64,000 nucleotides of DNA from an uncultured Tateyamaria sp. (GCF_947503045.1 NZ_CANNCF010000001.1:868001-932000), one strand, 5' to 3'; shown: positions 24,820 to 34,069, counted from the first letter of the stretch. A program made the numbers and translations. Notes: a model not told the origin generated them from the sequence alone.

Positions 24820-25527
24820 ATGGACCATGACACGCATATGACAGTTCAGCTTCGCGCGCTCTGCGTCCATCTTTTGACCGCCACAGGCGCCGTTTTTGCC
24901 ATGCTGGCCATGCTGGCGGCCGTCGATGCCAAATGGGATCTGATGTTTCTGTGGCTGGTCGTCGCCTTTTTCGTGGACGGGATCGACGGCCCGCTGGCGC
25001 GCAAATACGATGTCAAAACAAACGCGCCCGAATTTGATGGCGTGCTGCTTGATCTGATCATCGACTACCTGACATATGTGTTCATTCCCGCCTTTGCCCT
25101 GTTCAAATCGGGGCTGATGGACGGCTGGACCGGCTGGGTGGCGATCATCCTGATCACCTTTGCCTCGGCCCTCTATTTTGCCGATACACGGATGAAAACA
25201 AAGGACAATTCCTTTTCCGGCTTTCCGGGCTGCTGGAACATGGTGGTTTTGGTGATCTTTGCGCTTGAGCCGAATTTCTGGGTGTCGCTGGCGCTGGTCA
25301 GCACGTTGGCCGTGGGCATGTTCCTGCCCCTCAAATTCGTGCATCCGGTCCGAACCGAGCGGTGGCGGATGCTGACCTTACCGATGGCACTGGCCTGGAC
25401 CTTTTTTGCGGGCTGGGCCGCATGGGTCGGGTTTCATCCCGAAAGCTGGGCACATTGGGGGCTGGTGGTCACCTCGCTTTATCTGGTCTTTGCCGGGATG
25501 GCGCAGCAGTTGATCCCGCAGCGTTAG
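24820..25527 (+). CDS. pcs: phosphatidylcholine synthase
   Basis: 235 residues starting MDHDTHMTVQLRALCVHLL; the ATG at 24838 is an alternative start. It is a CDP-alcohol phosphotransferase with about six to eight membrane spans. The Asp-rich catalytic motif is 'DGIDGPLARKYDVK' followed by 'EFDGVLLDLIIDY'. 'DTRMKTKDNSFSGFPGCWN' is typical of the Pcs branch. It condenses choline with CDP-diacylglycerol in the inner membrane to make phosphatidylcholine directly, a pathway largely restricted to Alphaproteobacteria and some pathogens. It is a lone gene between a terminator and the convergent ogt gene. Confidence 0.95.
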   Translation: MDHDTHMTVQLRALCVHLLTATGAVFAMLAMLAAVDAKWDLMFLWLVVAFFVDGIDGPLARKYDVKTNAPEFDGVLLDLIIDYLTYVFIPAFALFKSGLMDGWTGWVAIILITFASALYFADTRMKTKDNSFSGFPGCWNMVVLVIFALEPNFWVSLALVSTLAVGMFLPLKFVHPVRTERWRMLTLPMALAWTFFAGWAAWVGFHPESWAHWGLVVTSLYLVFAGMAQQLIPQR

Positions 25528-25535
25528 GGCGCTGC
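25518..25535. terminator. weak hairpin between convergent pcs and ogt
   Basis: GCAGCG-TTAGGG-CGCTGC overlaps the pcs stop codon and is followed by TTTCC. The 6-bp stem and short T-run make a modest terminator in the 20-base gap before the ogt stop. Confidence 0.4.
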
Positions 25536-25547
25536 TTTCCAACCCGC

Positions 25548-26003
25548 TCAGATCAGAAAACCGCCCGCCTTTTCGTGGCGCAACAGGGCCACTTTGGTTT
25601 CAACCCCTCCTGCGCCGGAAAAGCCGGTCAGGCCCTTGGCGCCCATGACCCGGTGGCAGGGAATGATGATCGGGATCGGGTTGCCGCCGCAGGCCTGCCC
25701 GACGACTTGCGCAGGGATGCCGAGCTGTTTGGCGATATCGCCATATGTGCAGGTCTCGCCAAACGGGATCGCGCTCATCGCGGTACAGACATCACGTTGC
25801 ACCTGCGATCCGTTGACCTGCAATGGCAGTTCGAACGCCTCACGTGTGCCTGCATCATACTCGGCCAGTTGCGTTGCCGCTGCATCCAGAACCTCGGACG
25901 CGTCTGACCTGCCCGACGACCCCCATGTCAGGTGTACAATCGCGCCGTCTTCCTCGCCCAGCGTCATGGCGCCGAATTGGGTTTTGATGTCTCTCATTCG
26001 CAT
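25548..26003 (-). CDS. ogt: methylated-DNA--[protein]-cysteine S-methyltransferase
   Basis: 151 residues from the ATG at 26003 (MRMRDIKTQFGAMTLGEEDG); an ATG two codons later is equally possible, and the frame remains open further upstream. The suicide cysteine is Cys116 in 'NPIPIIIPCHRVMG', followed by 'LTGFSGAGGVETKVALLRHE'. The helix-turn-helix 'TYGDIAKQLGIPAQVVGQACGGNP' (quoted in part) precedes it. It removes methyl or alkyl groups from O6-guanine. It diverges from the MFS transporter gene. Confidence 0.95.
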   Translation of the reverse strand: MRMRDIKTQFGAMTLGEEDGAIVHLTWGSSGRSDASEVLDAAATQLAEYDAGTREAFELPLQVNGSQVQRDVCTAMSAIPFGETCTYGDIAKQLGIPAQVVGQACGGNPIPIIIPCHRVMGAKGLTGFSGAGGVETKVALLRHEKAGGFLI

Positions 26004-26135
26004 GGGCGCGACCTTGACCGAGACAGGCACGGACCTGCAACCCGAAAGCTGCGGTATCGATCTGTGCACGCAGGTCGCGCGCGATGTGCGTTTTGGTCAC
26101 TCGCCAGCACTGGTCAAAGGGCGTAAAGCAGGATC

Positions 26136-27368
26136 ATGACCCGCTACGTTTCCCTTTCCGATGCGGCCAGCTTGCCCAAATGGCGCCGTCCCAAGGCGCT
26201 GTTGTACCTGATGGCCTTTGCCATGCCCATAGCGTTTTCGGTGTGGCTGGCGCTGCTCAATAATTTCGTGGTCGAGGCCGCGGATTTCGACGGTGGTGAC
26301 ATCGGCCTGTTGCACACGATCCGCGAGATTCCGGGCTTTCTGGCGGTCGGGGTTATCGTGGTGATCATGTTCATGCGCGAACAGGTTCTGGGCTTGCTGT
26401 CGCTGATCATGCTGGGGCTCGCCACGGCGCTCACGGCCCAGTTCCCGGAGCTGACCGGTATCCTGATCCTGACATTCATCAGCTCGGTCGGCTTTCACTA
26501 TTACGAAACGGTCAACCAGTCGCTGCAACTGCAGTGGCTGACCCGCGACGAAGCTCCGCAAATGCTGGGCTGGTTGCTGGCCGCCGGATCGGCCGCCACT
26601 TTCCTGGTCTATTTCGTGATCATGGTCCTGTGGGAGCCGCTCGGCCTCACTTACAACATCGTTTATATGATAGGCGGGGGCATTACGGCGGTCATCGCGA
26701 TCTTTGCCATGCTCGCCTATCCGCAGTTCGAGGCGCCCCATCCCCAGCTCAAGACATTTGTGCTGCGCCGTCGCTACTGGCTCTATTATGCGCTGCAATT
26801 CATGTCGGGTGCGCGACGCCAGATCTTCATGGTCTTTGCAGGCTTCATGATGGTCGAAAAGTTTGGATTTGAAGTGCATGAGTTGACCGCGCTTTATCTT
26901 ATCAACCTCGTGGTCAACATCATCGTGGCCCCGCTGCTGGGCCGGATCGTCGCCCGGTTCGGAGAGCAAAGGGCCCTCGTTTTTGAATATACCGGCCTTG
27001 TTCTGGTTTTTCTGGCCTATGGTGGTGTCTATTTTCTTGGCTGGGGCCTGCTGGTGGCCTCGGCGCTTTATGTGATCGACCATATCTTTTTCGGGCTGGC
27101 TCTCGCGCTCAAGACCTACTTCCAAAAGATCGCCGATCCGGGAGACATTGCCCCTACGGCCGCCGTTGCCTTCACCATCAACCATATCGCCGCCGTGGCT
27201 TTGCCGCTGCCCTTGGGTCTGTTGTGGCTGGTCTCTCCCGGTGCTGTGTTTTTTCTGGCCGCAGGTATGGCCGCCACGTCCCTTTGCCTTGCCCTGCTGA
27301 TCCCGCGCCACCCTGTGCCGGGTTACGAAACACGCCTCGCCCCCCTTTTGCCGTCGCCTGCGGAATAG
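26136..27368 (+). CDS. MFS transporter
   Basis: 410 residues starting MTRYVSLSDAASLPKWRRPK, with about twelve hydrophobic spans from residue 22 onward and a basic cytoplasmic loop between the halves ('FVLRRRYWLYYALQF'). The middle phrase 'SGARRQIFMVFAGFMMVEKFG' is common to an MFS group with no characterised substrate. There is no soluble domain. The MATE transporter gene begins after one base, so the two exporters are probably co-transcribed. Confidence 0.88.
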   Translation: MTRYVSLSDAASLPKWRRPKALLYLMAFAMPIAFSVWLALLNNFVVEAADFDGGDIGLLHTIREIPGFLAVGVIVVIMFMREQVLGLLSLIMLGLATALTAQFPELTGILILTFISSVGFHYYETVNQSLQLQWLTRDEAPQMLGWLLAAGSAATFLVYFVIMVLWEPLGLTYNIVYMIGGGITAVIAIFAMLAYPQFEAPHPQLKTFVLRRRYWLYYALQFMSGARRQIFMVFAGFMMVEKFGFEVHELTALYLINLVVNIIVAPLLGRIVARFGEQRALVFEYTGLVLVFLAYGGVYFLGWGLLVASALYVIDHIFFGLALALKTYFQKIADPGDIAPTAAVAFTINHIAAVALPLPLGLLWLVSPGAVFFLAAGMAATSLCLALLIPRHPVPGYETRLAPLLPSPAE

Positions 27369-27369
27369 G

Positions 27370-28755
27370 ATGTCGCAAGGGCGCTTTCTGACCGGGTCCA
27401 CCATGGGGCACGTGGTTCGGATGACAGCAACAGGGGCCTTTGGCATCACATTCGTCTTTCTGGTTGATGCGGCCAACCTGCTCTGGATTTCGCAACTCGG
27501 CCAGCCGCAATTGGTGGCGGCTATCGGCTTTGCCTATGCGATCCAGTTCTTTTCCGTCTCGTCCGGTGTGGGGATGATGATCGCAGCCACTGCGCTTGTG
27601 TCGCGCCGGATCGGCGAGGGGGACAGAGTTGCCGCCCGCCGTCAGGCCGGGGCCGCCATCGCGATGTCCTGTGCCGTTCAAGGGGCGATTGCGCTGCTTA
27701 TTGTTCTGATACGCCACGAGCTTGTCGCGTTGGCCGGGGCCACGGGCGAAACGGCGCGTTTGGCGGCGCGTTACCTGCTGTTCACCGTGCCATCTCTGGT
27801 TCCCATGGCCGTGGCCCTGACCGCCTCGGGAACGCTCAGGGCCGAAGGCTACGGGGCCAAGGCGATGTATATCACGCTGGGCTCCGGGGCGCTGCTGATG
27901 GTGCTCGACCCGATCTTTATCATCTGGTGGGGCTGGGGACTCGATGGTGCGGCCCTTGGTCTGGTGCTGTTCCGCTTTTGCCTGATGGGCCTTGCTCTGT
28001 TCTTTGCCGCTTATCAGCACAACCTGATTGCGCGCCCGGACTGGACCGGGGTCCGCGACACGTGGCGCCCCTATATGGGCGTCGCATTGCCTGCCATCGC
28101 CTCCCAACTCGCGACCCCTGCGGGCAACTATTTCCTGACTATCGTCATGGCCCCGTTTGGCGATGACGCAGTCGCCGCGTGGGCCGTTGTGGGGCGCCTG
28201 ACCGTGCTGGCCTTTGGCGGCATCTTTGCGCTGTCGGGCGCGATTGGCGGCATCTTTGGTCAGAACCTCGGAGCCGGGCAATATGACCGTTTGCGCAGTA
28301 CGTACCGCGATGCGCTGATCTTTTGCGGGGTCTACACGCTGGTCACGTGGGGGGTGCTTTTGGCTGTGACCCCACTGGTGATCGACGCCTTTGGCTTGAA
28401 CGGGCAGGGGGCGGACGTGTTGCGCGCCTTCACACTGGTGGGGGCAGGGGCGTTCATCTTTACCGGTGGTTTGTATGTGTCCAGCGCGGCCTTCAACAAC
28501 CTGGGCAAACCGGGCCGCTCGACCCTTGTCGGCTGGATCAAGGACGGTGTGCTCAGCTGGCCACTGGCCGCGCTGCTGGCCAGCCTGTTCGGGGCCACCG
28601 GCGTCATCTACGGGCAGGCGGCGGCCGGCGCGCTGATGGGGGGGCTTGCCGCGCTCTGGGGCTGGCGTTATGTCGCTCAACTTGGGCCCGAGGCGCATAT
28701 TGCACACCCCGTGGCCCGCCCATGGCCCAACCTCGACAGATACCGGAGACGCTGA
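27370..28755 (+). CDS. MATE family efflux transporter
   Basis: 461 residues starting MSQGRFLTGSTMGHVVRM. Twelve spans in two homologous halves, with 'LLWISQLGQPQLVAAIGFAY' and 'LGAGQYDRLRSTYRDAL' (the FGQNLGAGQ motif at the start of the second half) identify the MatE fold. Such proteins export cationic drugs or dyes using Na+ or H+ gradients; substrate unknown. The stop overlaps the prmA start (TGATG). Confidence 0.93.
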   Translation: MSQGRFLTGSTMGHVVRMTATGAFGITFVFLVDAANLLWISQLGQPQLVAAIGFAYAIQFFSVSSGVGMMIAATALVSRRIGEGDRVAARRQAGAAIAMSCAVQGAIALLIVLIRHELVALAGATGETARLAARYLLFTVPSLVPMAVALTASGTLRAEGYGAKAMYITLGSGALLMVLDPIFIIWWGWGLDGAALGLVLFRFCLMGLALFFAAYQHNLIARPDWTGVRDTWRPYMGVALPAIASQLATPAGNYFLTIVMAPFGDDAVAAWAVVGRLTVLAFGGIFALSGAIGGIFGQNLGAGQYDRLRSTYRDALIFCGVYTLVTWGVLLAVTPLVIDAFGLNGQGADVLRAFTLVGAGAFIFTGGLYVSSAAFNNLGKPGRSTLVGWIKDGVLSWPLAALLASLFGATGVIYGQAAAGALMGGLAALWGWRYVAQLGPEAHIAHPVARPWPNLDRYRRR

Positions 28756-29624
28756 TGCCCACATGGACCGCCCTCACAACCCTGATCGGGAAAGCGCCCG
28801 CAGAAAGGCTGGGCACCGCGCTCGAAGAGCTGGACGAGGCCCCCACGGGCGTCGGTGTGTTCGAGGTCGAGGACGGCTCGGGCCTGTGGGAGGTGGGTGC
28901 TTATTTCACCGACCCACCGGATGAGACCGCGCTGATGCTGCTTGCCTCGGCTTTTGGCGCCAAACCGTTCAACATCTCGGAACTGCCGGAAACTGATTGG
29001 GTCGCCCATGTGCGGCGCGAATTGGCGCCTGTCGAGGCGGGACGGTTCTTTGTCTATGGCAGCCATGATGTGGACAAGGTGCCGACGGGCAAACACGCGC
29101 TGCTGATCGAGGCGGCGATGGCCTTTGGCACCGGGCATCACGGCACCACCCTTGGCTGTTTGCGCGCGCTGGACCGGCTGGCGGATGCGGGGTTTGTGGG
29201 CCAAAGCGTGGTCGATATTGGCTGCGGTACTGCGGTGCTGGCAATGGGGGCGGCGGCCATCTGGCCGGACCCGGTCATGGCCAGCGATATAGACGCACAG
29301 GCGGTCGAGGTGGCCGAGGCCAATCTGGCCGCAAATGGCATGAGAGACCGCGTGCGTGTGGTCGAGGCGGCCGGGTTCGATCACCCGGACCTGTCAGGCC
29401 CTTACGATCTGATTTTTGCCAATATTCTCAAGGGGCCGCTGATCGCCCTCGCCCCCGACCTGAGCGCGCGACTCGGAGACGGAGGATATGCGATTCTGTC
29501 CGGCATTTTGAACGAACAGGCCGACGCTGTGCTGGAAATTTATGTGGGGTGCGGAAACAATCTTGTGCACCGCGAACAGATTGGTGACTGGACGACGCTG
29601 ACACTGCAGAAAAGCCATAATTAA
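28755..29624 (+). CDS. prmA: ribosomal protein L11 methyltransferase
   Basis: 289 residues from the ATG at 28755 (MPTWTALTTLIGKAPAERLG). The N-terminal recognition domain is followed by a class I methyltransferase fold: 'AFGTGHHGTTLGCL', motif I 'VVDIGCGTAVLAMGA', and 'IFANILKGPLIALAPDL', where NIL(K/A) stands at motif IV. It trimethylates lysines and the N-terminus of ribosomal protein L11. Translational coupling to the MATE gene is probably incidental. Confidence 0.94.
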   Translation: MPTWTALTTLIGKAPAERLGTALEELDEAPTGVGVFEVEDGSGLWEVGAYFTDPPDETALMLLASAFGAKPFNISELPETDWVAHVRRELAPVEAGRFFVYGSHDVDKVPTGKHALLIEAAMAFGTGHHGTTLGCLRALDRLADAGFVGQSVVDIGCGTAVLAMGAAAIWPDPVMASDIDAQAVEVAEANLAANGMRDRVRVVEAAGFDHPDLSGPYDLIFANILKGPLIALAPDLSARLGDGGYAILSGILNEQADAVLEIYVGCGNNLVHREQIGDWTTLTLQKSHN

Positions 29625-29733
29625 CCCCAGTTTTTTGACGCATTTTCCGCATTTGCCCAGATTTTGCCACAATTCAATCGCATCTTGATCTGGTCAAACG
29701 GTGGGGGCTGTTTACGGAGTGATCGAGGCTGTC

Positions 29734-30081
29734 ATGCGAGACTCGCAAGCTGATTTCAACAAACGCATTTCGACCCTGGGCCGCAAGCATGCGGCCATGT
29801 CCCATGGGTTCACCACAGCTGTGCGTTCTGACGGGCTGATTGTTATCAAACCCAACCGCGCGCTGCGCCGCGGTTTTCCGATCAAGGGTCTGCTCGCCCT
29901 TGTCTTCGGCTTCTTTGTGTTCAAGGCCATCATGCTCGCCTCGCTGAGCGAGATTACCTACAACGAACGGGTGGCCAAACTGAACCAGGGCAGTGCGCTG
30001 GAACAGGGCGGGGCATGGTTGATGCAAATCGAACCCGTGACAGCATTCCTGTCAGGCTTCCTTGAGCCGCTGATCGACTGA
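29734..30081 (+). CDS. small membrane protein, 115 aa
   Basis: From the ATG at 29734 (MRDSQADFNKRISTLGRKHAAM), with GAGG 5-8 bases upstream; a GTG at 29701 would add eleven residues. A basic N-terminal half ends in one hydrophobic span, 'KGLLALVFGFFVFKAIMLASL' (given in part), followed by a C-terminal segment with 'NERVAKLNQGSALEQGGAWLM'. I do not know a named family; the layout suggests a single-pass inner-membrane protein with a periplasmic tail. Confidence 0.75.
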   Translation: MRDSQADFNKRISTLGRKHAAMSHGFTTAVRSDGLIVIKPNRALRRGFPIKGLLALVFGFFVFKAIMLASLSEITYNERVAKLNQGSALEQGGAWLMQIEPVTAFLSGFLEPLID

Positions 30082-30116
30082 ATTTTTCGTTAACGAGTAA
30101 AAAACGACCCTCCAAA

Positions 30117-30154
30117 TGAAAAAGCCGCGAGCCCTGATCGGGTCTCGCGGCTTT
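30117..30154 (-). terminator. intrinsic terminator of the DUF1127 gene
   Basis: Read on the minus strand: AAAGCCGCGAG, loop, CTCGCGGCTTT, continuing into a TTTTT run. The 11-bp stem with T-run lies 34 bases after the DUF1127 stop. In the plus direction only three T follow, so it acts mainly for the minus strand but may also stop readthrough from the small membrane protein gene. Confidence 0.88.
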
Positions 30155-30188
30155 GCGCTGTTTTGTAACCGTTGGGTCGGTCGCTATA

Positions 30189-30398
30189 TCAGCGGCCGAT
30201 GGCCACGGAGTCGATATCGCCACGTACGAGGCCGATATCTTCCAGTTCGCGGTCCGTCAGTGAATTCAGCGCTTTGCGTGTTACGCGTGCGTCGTTCCAA
30301 GCGATCACGTTGGCGATCAAGTTGGACATGAAACCTTTGACGTGGCCTGCAACCGGAGCAGCGCCATATGCGGGGCGGGTGGTGTCGAAAGCAGCCAT
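30189..30398 (-). CDS. DUF1127 domain small protein
   Basis: 69 residues starting MAAFDTTRPAYGAAPVAG. The C-terminal 'RKALNSLTDRELEDIGLVRGDI' is the DUF1127 (YjiS-like) arginine/leucine-rich motif. In Alphaproteobacteria such short basic proteins are stress-induced, and some bind RNA and act in RNA turnover or phosphate and polyamine control. The upstream leader (30399-30480) contains a perfect hairpin. A strong terminator follows, so this is a monocistronic unit. Confidence 0.9.
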   Translation of the reverse strand: MAAFDTTRPAYGAAPVAGHVKGFMSNLIANVIAWNDARVTRKALNSLTDRELEDIGLVRGDIDSVAIGR

Positions 30399-30745
30399 TG
30401 TGCAGTCCTTATCTCGATATATCAGCGCCGAACCATTCGGCGTTGTGATGAGGATTTAGGCAGTATGTGAACGTGGGACAAGCGCGCAAAAGTCATGCCC
30501 GCCATGCATTTCGTGCATATCAGGTTTCACGGTTAACGTTTTGTACAATAAGGAAAATTTAACGCTGCCATACTGTCGATTTCCGACCTCTGAATGGCGT
30601 TTTTGCCCCACTTGGGGCGAAAGTAACGCGTCCGTGACGCCTCAATCTTGCAACGGGGCCTTGGCGGTTAACACTTGGCGGATGTTCGCCTTTCGTGCTA
30701 GTGCGTTGAAAAAGCCACAAGGCAGGCAGGGGCAGGCAGAAAATC
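30399..30745. other. 347-bp divergent intergenic region, DUF1127 / ruvC
   Basis: I find no open frame with protein-like composition. It contains the DUF1127 leader hairpin (30426-30442), a minus-strand TTGTCC box with a 17-base spacer to TAAATC that could be the DUF1127 promoter, and an inverted repeat GCCCC-ACTT-GGGGC at 30605-30618. The stretch is more AT-rich than flanking genes around 30538-30560. Promoters for both directions must lie here. Confidence 0.6.
30426..30442 (-). promoter_or_regulatory. hairpin in the DUF1127 mRNA leader
   Basis: CGCCGAA-CCA-TTCGGCG is a perfect 7-bp stem with a 3-base loop, 28 bases upstream of the DUF1127 start codon. It may stabilise the leader or be processed. 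No T-run follows, so it is not a classic attenuator. Confidence 0.5.
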
Positions 30746-31258
30746 ATGCGCATTTTAGGGATTGATCCGGGTCTGCGACACATGGGCTGGGGCATAATCG
30801 ATGCCGATGGGCCCAGATTGCGCCATGTGGCCAATGGAATCTGCGACTCAACCGGTGAAGACCTGTCGCTGCGTCTGCTCAGCCTGTTTGATCAACTCAC
30901 CGCAATCATCGCCGCACATGCCCCCGAAGCGGCGGCGGTCGAGCAGACATTCGTGAACAAGGACGGCGCTGGCACGCTTAAGCTGGGGCAGGCGCGTGGC
31001 ATTGCGATGCTTGCCCCGGCCCGTGCGGGCCTCAGCGTTGGCGAATACGCCCCCAATTCGGTCAAAAAGACGGTTGTGGGTGTCGGCCACGCGGACAAAC
31101 GCCAGGTCGCTCATATGGTGCGCGTGCAACTGCCGGGGGTTGAGATTGCGGGCCCAGACGCGGCGGATGCGCTGGCCATCGCCATCTGTCACGCCCATCA
31201 CGGCGCCCATTTCGGCACAACCGGGCTGGCCGCCGCTGTCGCGCGGGCCCGCGCATGA
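30746..31258 (+). CDS. ruvC: crossover junction endodeoxyribonuclease RuvC
   Basis: 170 residues starting [20 protein letters not shown], with catalytic Asp7 in 'GIDPG', the acidic '[11 protein letters not shown]', and the C-terminal '[16 protein letters not shown]' that supplies the last active-site aspartates. It cleaves Holliday junctions. It heads ruvC-ruvA-ruvB and overlaps ruvA by four bases (ATGA). Confidence 0.97.
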   Translation: MRILGIDPGLRHMGWGIIDADGPRLRHVANGICDSTGEDLSLRLLSLFDQLTAIIAAHAPEAAAVEQTFVNKDGAGTLKLGQARGIAMLAPARAGLSVGEYAPNSVKKTVVGVGHADKRQVAHMVRVQLPGVEIAGPDAADALAIAICHAHHGAHFGTTGLAAAVARARA

Positions 31259-31917
31259 TCGGCAAATTGACAGGCCGCATCGATTATCGCGCGAGCGACC
31301 ATATCCTGTTGGACGTGGGCGGTGTGGGGTACCTCGTCTATTGTTCGGACCGCACGATGGCGACACTGCCCGGTGCCGGGCAGATCTGTGCGCTCTTCAC
31401 CGATCTGGTGGTGCGCGAGGATCTGATGCAACTGTTTGGCTTTCCGACGCTGGCCGAAAAAGAGTGGCACCGTTTGCTGATGTCCGTGCAGGGGGTGGGG
31501 GCAAAAGCCGCGCTCGCGATCCTTGGGACGTTGGGCCCAGACGGTGTGGGCCGCGCCATTGCGCTTGGCGATTGGAACGCGGTCAAGGCCGCCAAGGGCA
31601 TTGGCCCCAAGATCGCGCAGCGCGTCGTACTGGACCTCAAGGACAAGGCACCGGGTGTCATGGCCATGGGCGGCACTGTGGCCCAAGCCAGCGGCGACGC
31701 GCCTGCCGCCATGCCGGATGATGCAGTGATCGAGCCGGTTGTGGTCTTAGCCCCCCCATCCTCAGCGCAGGCCGATGCCCTCTCCGCCCTTGGCAATCTT
31801 GGCTATGGCCCCTCGGATGCCGCGGCCGCCGTCGCGCAGGCCGCCGGTGAGGCGCTGGATGCCGACACGCCCGCCCTGATCCGCGCCGCCCTGAAACTGC
31901 TGGCACCGAAAGGGTAG
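31255..31917 (+). CDS. ruvA: Holliday junction branch migration protein RuvA
   Basis: 220 residues starting [23 protein letters not shown]. An OB-fold domain is followed by helix-hairpin-helix motifs ('[20 protein letters not shown]', '[20 protein letters not shown]') and, after an Ala/Pro linker, the C-terminal domain III ('[20 protein letters not shown]') that contacts RuvB. It binds junctions as a tetramer. The ruvB start follows after three bases. Confidence 0.97.
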   Translation: MIGKLTGRIDYRASDHILLDVGGVGYLVYCSDRTMATLPGAGQICALFTDLVVREDLMQLFGFPTLAEKEWHRLLMSVQGVGAKAALAILGTLGPDGVGRAIALGDWNAVKAAKGIGPKIAQRVVLDLKDKAPGVMAMGGTVAQASGDAPAAMPDDAVIEPVVVLAPPSSAQADALSALGNLGYGPSDAAAAVAQAAGEALDADTPALIRAALKLLAPKG

Positions 31918-31920
31918 GGG

Positions 31921-32955
31921 ATGACCGAAGGCTCTGATCCCACCTTGCGCGCGGCCCCTTTGCCCGAGGATGACGCAACCGCCTTTGATCGCGCCCTGCG
32001 CCCGCAGATGCTGGACGATTTTGTCGGACAGGCCGAGGCCCGCGCCAACCTGCGCGTCTTCATACAGTCGGCAAAGCAACGCGGCGAGGCGATGGACCAC
32101 ACGCTGTTTCATGGCCCCCCCGGACTGGGCAAGACGACGCTGGCGCAGATCATGGCGCGCGAGTTGGGCGTGAACTTCCGCATGACCTCCGGCCCGGTGC
32201 TGGCGCGCGCGGGCGATCTGGCCGCTATCCTCACCAATCTTGAGGCGCGCGATGTGCTGTTCATCGACGAAATTCACCGCCTCAACCCGGCGGTAGAAGA
32301 GGTGCTTTACCCTGCGCTTGAAGATTTCGAACTGGACCTCGTCATCGGCGAGGGGCCCGCCGCACGCACCGTGCGCATCGAATTGCAGCCCTTTACCCTT
32401 GTCGGGGCCACCACGCGCATGGGCCTTCTGACCACCCCGCTGCGCGACCGGTTCGGCATCCCGACCCGCCTGCAATTTTATACCGAGGACGAGCTGTTCA
32501 CGATTGTCGAGCGCAATGCCCGCAGGCTGGGTGCCCCCGCAGAGGAGGGCGGTGCGCGCGAAATCGCGCGTCGTGCGCGCGGTACGCCACGGATTGCCGG
32601 GCGCTTGTTGCGCCGGGTTGTGGACTTTGCCGTGGTGGACGGCGACGGGCGGGTGACACAGGAACTGGCTGATGCTGCCCTGACCCGCCTGGGTGTCGAC
32701 CATCTGGGTCTTGATGGGGCCGACCGGCGGTATCTCACGCTGATGGCCGAACACTACAGCGGCGGCCCCGTTGGCATCGAAACCCTGAGTGCTGCCCTGA
32801 GCGAAAGCCGCGACGCATTGGAAGAAGTGATCGAACCCTACCTTTTGCAGCAGGGTCTGATCCAGCGCACCCCGCGCGGGCGCATGCTGGCGGCGCGGGC
32901 GTGGCGGCATCTGGGCCTTGATGCGCCCAAGACGGACCGCGACCTGTTTGACTGA
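31921..32955 (+). CDS. ruvB: Holliday junction ATP-dependent DNA helicase RuvB
   Basis: 344 residues starting [18 protein letters not shown]. Walker A is '[16 protein letters not shown]', Walker B '[16 protein letters not shown]', sensor '[21 protein letters not shown]', and the C-terminal winged helix has '[14 protein letters not shown]'. It is the AAA+ motor that drives branch migration with RuvA. All motifs are intact. Confidence 0.98.
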   Translation: MTEGSDPTLRAAPLPEDDATAFDRALRPQMLDDFVGQAEARANLRVFIQSAKQRGEAMDHTLFHGPPGLGKTTLAQIMARELGVNFRMTSGPVLARAGDLAAILTNLEARDVLFIDEIHRLNPAVEEVLYPALEDFELDLVIGEGPAARTVRIELQPFTLVGATTRMGLLTTPLRDRFGIPTRLQFYTEDELFTIVERNARRLGAPAEEGGAREIARRARGTPRIAGRLLRRVVDFAVVDGDGRVTQELADAALTRLGVDHLGLDGADRRYLTLMAEHYSGGPVGIETLSAALSESRDALEEVIEPYLLQQGLIQRTPRGRMLAARAWRHLGLDAPKTDRDLFD

Positions 32956-32967
32956 GAGACACGCGCT

Positions 32968-33591
32968 ATGACCCCAGAAGAGATCGAGGCATTGTTCACG
33001 CGGGAAAGCGGAGTTTATGCCTTTGCCCGCTGGGACAGGCCGCTCGCGCCCGTGGTTTTTGGGGTCGAGGACGAGACGCTGGGCGTCATCAAGGGTGCGA
33101 TCGAGGCTGTGTGCCAGTTGGCAGGCACATCCGTTGCCGAAACCGACCCGGAACTGGGCGCGAATTTCATCTGGTTCTTCCTTACCGAATGGTCCGAACT
33201 GCTGGACGTGCCCAATATGGACCGCCTCGTGCCGGACCTTGCCCCGCTGGTTGACCGCCTGAAGCAGGCCCAGGCCAATCAGTACCGCACGTTCCGCTTT
33301 GATGAGGCGGGCGCGATCAAGGCCTGTTTCGTGTTCCTGCGGATGGACGAAAACCTGCGCGAGGTGCCCGCCGAAACCCTCGCCCTGTCGCAAGTGGTGC
33401 AATCGATGCTGCTCTGGTCTGACCTCGCCTTTCGCGACCGCTCCGCCCTGGCTGTGGCGGGCGAGACGACGGTTTTGCGGCCCGATATTGCCGCTCTGAT
33501 CCGCGCCGCTTACGATCATGTGATGCCCGTTGCGGCCAATGACCCCAGCCACGCCTTGCGGCTGAGCGCACGGATTGGCACTGTGCAATAG
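32968..33591 (+). CDS. hypothetical protein, 207 aa, downstream of ruvB
   Basis: Starts MTPEEIEALFTRESGVYAFARWDRP, 12 bases after the ruvB stop. Soluble, acidic, no signal peptide or metal-binding motif. 'PELGANFIWFFLTEWSELLDV' and 'IKACFVFLRMDENLREVPAETLALSQ' (in part) are the distinctive segments. I believe similar proteins follow ruvB in other Rhodobacterales, but I cannot name a function. Operon position suggests expression together with junction resolution genes. Confidence 0.8.
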   Translation: MTPEEIEALFTRESGVYAFARWDRPLAPVVFGVEDETLGVIKGAIEAVCQLAGTSVAETDPELGANFIWFFLTEWSELLDVPNMDRLVPDLAPLVDRLKQAQANQYRTFRFDEAGAIKACFVFLRMDENLREVPAETLALSQVVQSMLLWSDLAFRDRSALAVAGETTVLRPDIAALIRAAYDHVMPVAANDPSHALRLSARIGTVQ

Positions 33592-33623
33592 GTCTAAATC
33601 TCTAACCCAAAGGGAATTCCGGC

Positions 33624-34061
33624 ATGACGTTCAAATGGCTCAGCATCTGCGCCGCGCTGCTTTGCGCCACAGCGGCACTTGCCCACAAAGGGGTCACGAA
33701 CCCAGCGGTCATGGCCCGTATGAACGGGATGAGCGCGATTGCCGACGGGGTCAAAGTGCTGGGCACCATGGCCAAGGGGCAGATCGCCTTTGATCAGGCA
33801 TCCGCGCGTGAGGCCGCAAGCGCCATTGCGCGCCATTCGGCCGAGTCCGTGGCCTTGTTCACGCCAGAGGAATCCGATCCGAAATCCGAGGCTTTGCCCG
33901 CGATCTGGCAGAATTTTGACGATTTCACCGCCAAGGCGCGCGCGCTTGAGGTGCTTGCCAGTGACCTTGCGACGTCGATCACGTCGCTTGAGGACGTGCA
34001 GGCGGGCATGGGCCCGCTGGGCGCGAGCTGCAAATCCTGTCACTCCGCCTATCGCGAATAG
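33624..34061 (+). CDS. cytochrome c' / c556-like protein
   Basis: 145 residues with signal peptide MTFKWLSICAALLCATAALA. The mature part is a four-helix bundle ('VTNPAVMARMNGMSAIADGVK', in part, at the start) and the haem-binding CKSCH lies at the extreme C-terminus ('GASCKSCHSAYRE'), the hallmark of class II cytochromes c. These periplasmic proteins bind NO or carry electrons. It is preceded by a GGGAATT-type site and stands 32 bases after the hypothetical gene. Confidence 0.93.
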   Translation: MTFKWLSICAALLCATAALAHKGVTNPAVMARMNGMSAIADGVKVLGTMAKGQIAFDQASAREAASAIARHSAESVALFTPEESDPKSEALPAIWQNFDDFTAKARALEVLASDLATSITSLEDVQAGMGPLGASCKSCHSAYRE

Positions 34062-34069
34062 CCGCGCGA

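Noticed and set aside
31762-33588. A 608-codon minus-strand open frame opposite ruvA and ruvB
   Set aside because: Antisense shadow of intact, well-conserved genes; no recognisable domain.
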